NCBI GenBank assembly: GCA_016550415.1
Contig: JABXGU010000661.1
Span: forward strand, 1 to 6,746
From: an archaeon
Lineage (GTDB): Archaea > Asgardarchaeota > Hermodarchaeia > Hermodarchaeales > Hermodarchaeaceae
Direction of reading: 5' to 3'
DNA: 6,746 nt
The notes under the pieces are model-generated. The model made no database searches and had not been told where the DNA came from. It saw only the letters and a program-made list of their open reading frames with translations. Below are positions 1 to 5,168 of the stretch, one piece after another. Position 1 is the first letter of the stretch, and every line of letters starts with the position of its first letter. Both the position numbers and the translations under genes were made by a program.

Positions 1-167
1 AGAAACAGACTGTGATGGAAGAATTAATCCAGCTGCTTATTGAGTTACGCAATGAAGCAAGAGCACAGAGAAATTTTGATGCGGCTGATAAAATTCGTGC
101 AAGATTACTGAAAATGGGAATTAAACTAGAAGATGAAACGACTGGAACTACATGGAAGTGGGTATGA
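1..167 (+). CDS. cysS: Cysteinyl-tRNA synthetase, C-terminal end (partial)
   Basis: Only the last 54 codons lie in the window (frame begins at base 3, TGA stop at 165-167). The enzyme charges tRNA-Cys with cysteine in the cytoplasm. The visible part is the family's C-terminal helical segment and tail. It reads LIELRNEARAQRNFDAADKI, then a GIKLED element and a closing GTTWKW, matching the usual CysRS pattern of R.xA....DF..AD.IR..L...GI.LED...GT.W. The class I catalytic motifs (HIGH, KMSKS) and zinc ligands would be upstream, outside the window. Its stop overlaps the start of the following nucleotidylyltransferase gene in an ATGA arrangement, suggesting one transcript and possibly coupled translation. 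The identification rests on this tail only, but the tail is distinctive. Confidence 0.88.
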   Translation, partial: KQTVMEELIQLLIELRNEARAQRNFDAADKIRARLLKMGIKLEDETTGTTWKWV

Positions 168-1459
168 AAATGAAGGCACTAGTTTTGGCTGCAGGATACG
201 GTACTCGACTCCATCCGCTCACACAGTTTCACCCTAAACCGATGCTCCCTTTGCTTGGAAAGCCAATGTTGCATCACGTCATTGACACTCTAATTGAAAA
301 TGGATTCAAGGAAATCATACTTGTTGTAGGGCATTTTCGGGAACAGGTTGAAGCCTATTTTGATGATGGCAAACAATTGGGAGTTCACATAGAATATGTT
401 GAACAGGCGGAGCCGAAGGGCGAGTATGATGCAGTGCTGTCAGCCGAGAAGAAATTATCTGGTGAAGATAGGTTTCTCATGACAGATTGTGATATCATCA
501 CCACAACGCAACGATTCGAAGATACATTGAAGGCAGCAAGGTCCAGTGATATGGCATTATCGCTCTTTGAGGTGCCAAACCCCAGTCAATTTGGCGTCGT
601 GGCTTTGGAGGAACAGAAAATAATTCGAATAGTGGAAAAGCCAAAGCCAGGCACTGAACCAAGTAATCTAGCTGTAGCTGGCGTATATGTATTCACCAAG
701 GAAATCTTTGATGCCATAAGGAAAACAAAGGATTTGGAAGTTGGTATCCAGCACCTCATTGATGAGGGACATTCCGTTTTTGGCAGCCATTCCAAAGATC
801 CATGGGTAGATGTGGGACGAACTTGGAATATCCTTGAAGCCTCGCCAATTTTATTTGATCGGCTTAGCAAAAAGAACTCGCCTAAAAGACATCCAAGCGC
901 AGAAATTCACGAACTAGTGAACATTGGAGATGATGTTTGGATTGGTCCGGGGGCAAAAGTGTTCCCTGGTGCTAACATTAAAGGACCTGCGTATATAGGC
1001 GCAAATGCTGTAGTTGGAAATAACTGTCTTTTACGAGATTATACAATCTTGGAGAAGGGAGCTAGTGTCGGCTTCTCATGCGAAGTTAGGAACACAGTCA
1101 TGATGCCAGGAAGCCGAATTGGTCATCTTTCCTTTGTAGGTGACAGTGTTTTAGGCTATGATGTTGATATTGGCGCGAGTGTTGTGCTATCGAATTACCG
1201 TTTTGATGGCGCAACAGTGATGGTGATGCTAGGTGGAAAACTTGTATCCACTCGCACCAATAAATTTGGAGCAGTCATTGGAGACAAAGCAAAGATAGGC
1301 TGCAATGTTGTTGTCCTACCAGGTCGGACGATTGGATACAACTCTTGGATTGATCCCACAATCGTTGTGCAAAATGATGTTCCTGATAACACCCATCTTA
1401 AGCTTAAACAGACTTATCAAACAGCGGAACGGCGACCTTCTACTGAGTCATCTGACTGA
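164..1459 (+). CDS. GlmU/ST0452-like sugar-1-phosphate nucleotidylyltransferase with C-terminal left-handed beta-helix domain
   Basis: This 431-aa cytoplasmic protein should join a sugar 1-phosphate to an NTP to make an NDP-sugar. Residues 1-235 are an NTP-transferase domain: LVLAAGYGTRLHPLT (about 7-20), PKPMLPLLGKP (24-34), EKP (158-160) and WVDVG (214-218). Residues 250-415 are hexapeptide-repeat beta-helix, including GHLSFVGDSVLG (320-331), NYRFDG (344-349) and NKFGAVIGD (366-374). These are the landmarks of the acetyltransferase domain of GlmU and of Sulfolobus ST0452, so UDP-GlcNAc synthesis is the first guess. The catalytic His (321) and Asn (344) positions are kept, but neighbouring residues differ, and the usual GT motif is GE (86-87), so substrate and second activity are uncertain. 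I chose ATG 164 because it forms an ATGA overlap with cysS and has GGAAG 5 nt upstream. ATG 170 (MKALVLAAG) is a good alternative; ATG 152 is less likely. The gene ends 20 bp inside the convergent PgmA gene. Confidence 0.88.
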   Translation: MKMKALVLAAGYGTRLHPLTQFHPKPMLPLLGKPMLHHVIDTLIENGFKEIILVVGHFREQVEAYFDDGKQLGVHIEYVEQAEPKGEYDAVLSAEKKLSGEDRFLMTDCDIITTTQRFEDTLKAARSSDMALSLFEVPNPSQFGVVALEEQKIIRIVEKPKPGTEPSNLAVAGVYVFTKEIFDAIRKTKDLEVGIQHLIDEGHSVFGSHSKDPWVDVGRTWNILEASPILFDRLSKKNSPKRHPSAEIHELVNIGDDVWIGPGAKVFPGANIKGPAYIGANAVVGNNCLLRDYTILEKGASVGFSCEVRNTVMMPGSRIGHLSFVGDSVLGYDVDIGASVVLSNYRFDGATVMVMLGGKLVSTRTNKFGAVIGDKAKIGCNVVVLPGRTIGYNSWIDPTIVVQNDVPDNTHLKLKQTYQTAERRPSTESSD

Positions 1460-2840
1460 TTATTTTCTTCCCCTTTGAAAGCAGTGTCTTTGCACGGGAA
1501 GAAGTAAGAGCTTCTACGGTTAGACGGATGACCGGCTCAGTACCAGAAGGTCTGATAAGCATCCAACTGTTATCATTGAAACTGACGCGCACACCATCAA
1601 GCCCACTGACTTCTTCAACATCAGGCCAACCATCAAAGGCATTAGCCACAGAAGCCATCGTAGCAGCTTTTGCCTCGTTGGGACACTTTATTGATGCACG
1701 GAGAAGATAGGTTTCAGGGAGCTCATCAACAAGGACGCTGAGAGGCCGCTTAGCCCAGTCAATGAGTTCTAACACTTTGCATGCAGCCAAAGGACCATCA
1801 GGGCAATAATGCACCTCTGGAAAAATAAATGGACCTGAAGGCTCAGCCCCAAGCACGGCTCCATGTTCTTTGACTAGGTTTGAAACGAATACATCACCAA
1901 CTCTACAACGCACAACCTTTGCGTCGTATTTCTTTGCCACAAAATCAATGACACTTGAACTTGACACAGTTGTTGCGATGACTTTCCCGCCTCGCGTAGC
2001 AAGATAATAGTCAGCTACAATTGCCAGTAAAGTATCCCCTGCTAGGAGACGCCCCTTATCGTCAGCAGCAAGTAAGCGGTCAGCATCACCATCGTGGGCA
2101 AACCCAACTTCAGCTTTGGCTTCTCTTACCATCGTTGTGAATTCATCGAGGTGAACAAAATGCTGCCATTCTGCTGCAGCCGCGCTTTTCAGTTTAGGAG
2201 GTCTGCAGCCCTTTGCATAGTCCTTCCCATTAGGAGGAGCATTTAGAGTTGTTAAATCAACATTAAGTTCTTGGAGGACAAGTGGCGTTACAAGACTACC
2301 CACGCCAAGAGCCGCATCTAGAATGACAGTGTGAGATTTAGATACAGAGCAGGTGTCTATAATCGCATCAACATGAAGAGGGATAGGATTTGCAGTTTCT
2401 AGGGGTCCAAATTGCTTCCATGTTACAGGTTTACTTTTTTCGATAGCCCGTTCAATTGCCTCCTGCTGCTCTGTGGAGAAACCTGCACCATCTGGATTGT
2501 GAAATTTAAAGCCATTATATTCAGGAGGATTATGACTTGCCGTTATGATAATAGCAGCGTGCATATGCTGCTTTCCTGCTGCATAGGCGATGGTGGGAGT
2601 GGGTGCCATTCCTGCATTTATTACATTACATCCGCCTGTTAATAGCCCTGCATTGAAGGCAGAGGCAAGCATTGGACCAGTAGTGCGATGATCTCTACCG
2701 ACCATAACTTTGGGTGGCTTATACTGCTTATGTAATACCTGGGCAGCTGCCAAACCTAGGCTGATGGCAAAAGGACCTGTCACTACTTCATTTACAAGTC
2801 CACGGATTCCAGAGCTTCCAAAGAGGGAGGACCTTGGCAA
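1440..2840 (-). CDS. Phosphohexomutase paralog A (archaeal GlmM / phosphomannomutase-phosphoglucomutase family)
   Basis: This 466-aa enzyme of the alpha-D-phosphohexomutase superfamily moves phosphate between O6 and O1 of a hexose or hexosamine through a phosphoserine. All four active-site elements are present. TASHNP with catalytic Ser102 is followed by the expected Lys112. The metal loop is DGDADR (250-255), the sugar-specificity loop GAEPSG (331-336), continuing to VHYCPDG, and the phosphate loop RPSGTEPVIR (430-439). The N-terminus FGSSGIRG is typical. The EPSG plus CPDG combination reminds me of methanogen-type GlmM, so glucosamine-1-phosphate synthesis is a reasonable guess, not a demonstrated one. 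Compared with the other two mutases here, the stretch before the metal loop is about 12 residues longer. The start is TTG, fixed by a GGAGTGA ribosome binding site 6 nt upstream and an in-frame stop at 2847-2849. It probably follows PgmB on one transcript. Confidence 0.9.
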   Translation of the reverse strand: MPRSSLFGSSGIRGLVNEVVTGPFAISLGLAAAQVLHKQYKPPKVMVGRDHRTTGPMLASAFNAGLLTGGCNVINAGMAPTPTIAYAAGKQHMHAAIIITASHNPPEYNGFKFHNPDGAGFSTEQQEAIERAIEKSKPVTWKQFGPLETANPIPLHVDAIIDTCSVSKSHTVILDAALGVGSLVTPLVLQELNVDLTTLNAPPNGKDYAKGCRPPKLKSAAAAEWQHFVHLDEFTTMVREAKAEVGFAHDGDADRLLAADDKGRLLAGDTLLAIVADYYLATRGGKVIATTVSSSSVIDFVAKKYDAKVVRCRVGDVFVSNLVKEHGAVLGAEPSGPFIFPEVHYCPDGPLAACKVLELIDWAKRPLSVLVDELPETYLLRASIKCPNEAKAATMASVANAFDGWPDVEEVSGLDGVRVSFNDNSWMLIRPSGTEPVIRLTVEALTSSRAKTLLSKGKKIISQMTQ

Positions 2841-2846
2841 TTCAAT

Positions 2847-2853
2847 TCACTCC
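2847..2853 (-). promoter_or_regulatory. Ribosome binding site of PgmA (GGAGTGA)
   Basis: On the minus strand the sequence AAGGAGTGA ends 6 nt before TTG 2840. GGAGTGA is one base short of the archaeal consensus GGAGGTGA. Together with the in-frame TGA that lies within it, it decides the unusual TTG start, since no ATG or GTG could give the conserved FGSSGIRG N-terminus. Confidence 0.8.
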
Positions 2854-2881
2854 TTATTTGGTGATTCTGTTTTTTGTGTTG

Positions 2882-4252
2882 TTAGCTTTTTAGTACAATA
2901 TTAATCCAGTCCAGACCCTGCTTGAGGAGTTCGCGTGCTCGCTTTCTTGTTCGTGCCTCGGCAAAGCATCTGAAGACTGGTTCCGTCCCAGAGGGGCGGA
3001 GTAATAGCCATCCGTCCCCGAAGACAAGTTTCACGCCATCAAGGGTGATAAGGTTTGCATCGGGATATTCATTCGAAGCTACACTCAATACATGTTCAAT
3101 GATAGATTTCTTGAGATGGTTAGGACAGTCGATTGCTTGCTTAAGTTGTTGATAGTGAGGTAAACTATCAATGATTTGGCTCAATGATGTATCTTGTTCA
3201 GCAAGATATTCGAGAAGGCGCGCAGCTGCTAGCCCACTATCTGAAAGATAATTTAATTGTGGATAGATTATCTTGCCTGACTCCTCAAAGGCAAATATTG
3301 CTTTGTGTTTCTTCACAGCATCAACAATAGCTGGTGGACCTATCCTGCTGTAAACTACTTTGCCCTTATGCAGCTTTGCCATATCCTCTATTAGGTTGCT
3401 TGAGTTGATTGGTGTAACAATAGTTCCACCACCTCTTCGGTCTAGTTCTATGCACGCTAATACGGTGCCTGTTACATCCCCCATCAACGCCCGTCCCTTA
3501 TCATCAATGAAGAAGGCTCGATCACCATCTCCATCAACTGCAACACCGAGGTCACACTTTTTTTCTTTGACAATTTTGACTGTGTTACCCAGTAGTTTCA
3601 CTCGTAGGTTTGGTGAACGCCCTGAAAAGAATGGGTCTGAATGTGCATTAACACCAATGACTTTGCAGCCAAGCCCATTGATGGCATCGAGAAGCCAGGG
3701 AATAGCAGATCCATTGCATGCATCAACTGTGACACAAAAATTGTGTTCAGCAATGAGTTTAGCATTTACTTGTTGAATGACCTTTTTGACCCAATATGTT
3801 CCAACATCAATAAGGGAGATAGACTTTCCCTGTCGGCGCCATGGTAGTGAAGCCATTTTTGTTTCGATTAGGCGCTCTATTTCTCCTTCACTATCACGGT
3901 CCAAGGGTGCACCATCACTTGCAAGGACTTCAATTCCCGACATATGGGCAGGGATGTGGCTGCCTGTAATGATGATTGCGCCTGCGAGCTGGCGATGGCG
4001 TGTGTAGAAACTTACTGCAGGTGTGATTATTTCTCCACAAAAGAGAACCTGTGAGCCTCCTGCCATTAGTCCACTAGCCATTGCTTCAGCAAGGAGTGGA
4101 CTACTTGTGCGGTTGTCATGACCCAGAAGGAGAGGTTTTCGTCTAAAGAATGTTGCAATACTAAGACCGATATGCCAAGCAATAGTAGGGTTCAACTCAT
4201 TGGGGACTGAGCCTCGGATTCCACTTGTTCCAAACTGAGGAGCCCATGCCAT
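2882..4252 (-). CDS. Phosphohexomutase paralog B with divergent catalytic loop
   Basis: This 456-aa protein has the full four-domain length of the phosphoglucomutase/phosphomannomutase superfamily. The N-terminus is QFGTSGIRG (Arg13 kept). The catalytic loop is TGSHIP with Ser98, the metal loop DGDGDR (240-245), the sugar loop FEESGK (322-327) followed by SDSG (337-340), and the phosphate loop RPSGTEPVFR (419-428). TGSH occurs in active bacterial PMM/PGM, and a TGSHIP variant exists in some bacterial mutases as I recall. Here, however, NPPxYNGxK has become IPAHMSGIE, putting Glu108 where paralogs A and C have Lys. The usual PEP element before the metal loop reads SPNL. It may act on a different sugar or be weakly active. 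ATG 4252 is the first start after an in-frame stop at 4262-4264. I see no convincing ribosome binding site, so the mRNA may be leaderless. PgmA follows after 41 nt. Confidence 0.88.
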   Translation of the reverse strand: MAWAPQFGTSGIRGSVPNELNPTIAWHIGLSIATFFRRKPLLLGHDNRTSSPLLAEAMASGLMAGGSQVLFCGEIITPAVSFYTRHRQLAGAIIITGSHIPAHMSGIEVLASDGAPLDRDSEGEIERLIETKMASLPWRRQGKSISLIDVGTYWVKKVIQQVNAKLIAEHNFCVTVDACNGSAIPWLLDAINGLGCKVIGVNAHSDPFFSGRSPNLRVKLLGNTVKIVKEKKCDLGVAVDGDGDRAFFIDDKGRALMGDVTGTVLACIELDRRGGGTIVTPINSSNLIEDMAKLHKGKVVYSRIGPPAIVDAVKKHKAIFAFEESGKIIYPQLNYLSDSGLAAARLLEYLAEQDTSLSQIIDSLPHYQQLKQAIDCPNHLKKSIIEHVLSVASNEYPDANLITLDGVKLVFGDGWLLLRPSGTEPVFRCFAEARTRKRARELLKQGLDWINIVLKS

Positions 4253-4267
4253 ATGCCTGCATCAGTA

Positions 4268-4295
4268 CCAAACCCACAAAAAAGCATTGGTTTGG
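4268..4295. repeat. Short inverted repeat in the divergent promoter region
   Basis: CCAAACC at 4268-4274 is the exact reverse complement of GGTTTGG at 4289-4295, with 14 nt between the arms. The right arm overlaps the 12-bp palindrome next to it. The repeat lies 16-43 bp upstream of the PgmB start. It could be an operator for a dimeric regulator or a weak hairpin; seven base pairs alone could occur by chance. Confidence 0.4.
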
Positions 4296-4302
4296 CGCCA
4301 AA
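4291..4302. promoter_or_regulatory. Perfect 12-bp palindrome, possible operator
   Basis: TTTGGCGCCAAA at 4291-4302 reads identically on both strands. It sits between the divergent starts of PgmB (4252, minus) and the helical protein (4386, plus), 39-50 bp upstream of PgmB. A T-rich stretch at 4278-4285 (CTTTTTTG on the minus strand) lies between it and PgmB, about 30 nt before the ATG, and could be a weak TATA box. A regulator bound at the palindrome would then touch the upstream promoter element. The palindrome is directly visible; the operator role is inference. Confidence 0.4.
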
Positions 4303-4353
4303 AACTGCTCTAGTCTCACCAATCACTTTTTTTAGTTTACAGGATACATATTG

Positions 4354-4359
4354 TTTAAA
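4354..4359 (+). promoter_or_regulatory. TATA-like box for the helical-protein gene
   Basis: TTTAAA, in the context GTTTAAATTC, is centred about 29 bp before ATG 4386. Archaeal transcription usually starts about 25-27 bp downstream of the box centre, which would be at roughly 4383. That gives an almost leaderless mRNA, in keeping with the lack of any Shine-Dalgarno sequence before 4386. Because the box is itself palindromic it could in principle also serve the minus strand, but that would leave a leader of about 80 nt before PgmB. Confidence 0.45.
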
Positions 4360-4385
4360 TTCACGTATTGAGTGTACTGACATTG

Positions 4386-5099
4386 ATGCGAGACTATAAC
4401 ATTTACAAATCCGATGAGAGCTCTTCGGAAGTAATTGACGACCACGTTTCAGCAATTATCCGTGAATTTGGTCGATTGATGAGGGAAGTGACCACTGGAC
4501 TTGACGATGCTATGTCCAAGTGGGAATCTGCACATCGAAGCTCATTGCGACCAATTCGAATCATACTTGGCTGCCTCTCGAAAATTAATTTTCTTCGCAG
4601 TGTAGAGGATTTAGGTAAACTTGCCACCTTTGACGGCATTTTAGATAAGGCAATAACGAAAAACATGGTCCTGCTTGATAAGCTGCTTCCAAAGGTTATA
4701 GACCTTGCAGCTGATTTTGAAGGAGCAATTCGGAAAATGCGGCAAATTGAACAGCAGGTTTCCGACTTGCAGCAGCGTGCAGCCAGAATACTGGTATCTG
4801 AAAGTGAAACAGAGCCAAGAATAATTCAGTTAGTTGAAAATGTAGATGAGCTTGCAAAGAAGCTGCGAGAAATTGTATCCCTATATGAAAGTGAATACCT
4901 ATTCCGCATTAAAACAATAAAGAATATTGAGGAACTAATGGATTCGAAGGAGCTCTACATGTTCCTTATCTTGTGGACGATGGAGCCCTACTTGGAGTCA
5001 GACAGAATCGAAGCTATCCGAAAAGAAATCGGAACACATATTGAAACAACGCGTTCACTAATAACCAGACAGAACTTCAGTCCACCTAAAATTTCCTGA
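4386..5099 (+). CDS. Hypothetical helical, coiled-coil-like protein
   Basis: I do not recognise this 237-aa protein. It is rich in Glu, Lys, Arg, Leu and Ile and almost free of Pro and Gly over long stretches, so it should be nearly all alpha-helical. Residues about 92-135 (ending RQIEQQVSDLQQRAARI) and 145-182 have hydrophobic spacing that suggests coiled coils. A short hydrophobic patch, LYMFLILWTMEPYL (190-203), is too short and too close to charged residues to be a confident membrane span. There is no signal peptide, no zinc-finger cysteine pattern and no nucleotide-binding loop. I prefer ATG 4386 because a TATA-like box at 4354-4359 predicts transcription starting at about 4383. A TTG at 4368 would add six residues. 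It is divergent from PgmB and 69 nt ahead of PgmC, with which it may be co-transcribed. A structural, adaptor or regulatory role is possible but unsupported. Confidence 0.7.
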   Translation: MRDYNIYKSDESSSEVIDDHVSAIIREFGRLMREVTTGLDDAMSKWESAHRSSLRPIRIILGCLSKINFLRSVEDLGKLATFDGILDKAITKNMVLLDKLLPKVIDLAADFEGAIRKMRQIEQQVSDLQQRAARILVSESETEPRIIQLVENVDELAKKLREIVSLYESEYLFRIKTIKNIEELMDSKELYMFLILWTMEPYLESDRIEAIRKEIGTHIETTRSLITRQNFSPPKIS

Positions 5100-5130
5100 A
5101 AGCAATAGACAGGGAAGCCTCCTTCTACAC

Positions 5131-5156
5131 TTTTGTAAAAGGTTGGAAACTTGGAG
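5131..5156 (+). promoter_or_regulatory. Possible promoter and ribosome binding elements before PgmC
   Basis: The 69-nt gap before PgmC contains TTTTGTAAAA (5131-5140), an AT-rich box about 33 nt before the GTG start and flanked by CTTTT and AAAAG arms. It also contains GGAG (5153-5156), 12 nt before the start, which is longer than usual spacing. Either PgmC has its own weak promoter here or it is read from the upstream gene. Neither element is strong. Confidence 0.25.
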
Positions 5157-5168
5157 TTGTAAACCGCG

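Noticed and set aside
152..163. ATG at 152 as the start of the nucleotidylyltransferase
   Set aside because: It would add MEVG before the usual short lead to LVLAAG and increase the overlap with cysS. ATG 164 gives a classic ATGA junction with GGAAG 5 nt upstream.
1460..1477. T-rich tract just after the nucleotidylyltransferase stop, possible archaeal poly-U terminator
   Set aside because: The tract is interrupted by C and A bases and lies inside the coding sequence of PgmA, whose Lys-rich C-terminus explains the T/C-rich complement.
3360..3776. Plus-strand open frame of 138 codons opposite PgmB
   Set aside because: It lies wholly inside PgmB, which has all family motifs in frame. The translation is Ser/Pro-rich and low in structure, typical of an antisense shadow.
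4192..4455. Minus-strand open frame of 87 codons spanning the divergent intergenic region
   Set aside because: It overlaps the N-terminus of PgmB and the start of the helical protein in other frames, has no recognisable domain, and no supporting ribosome binding site.
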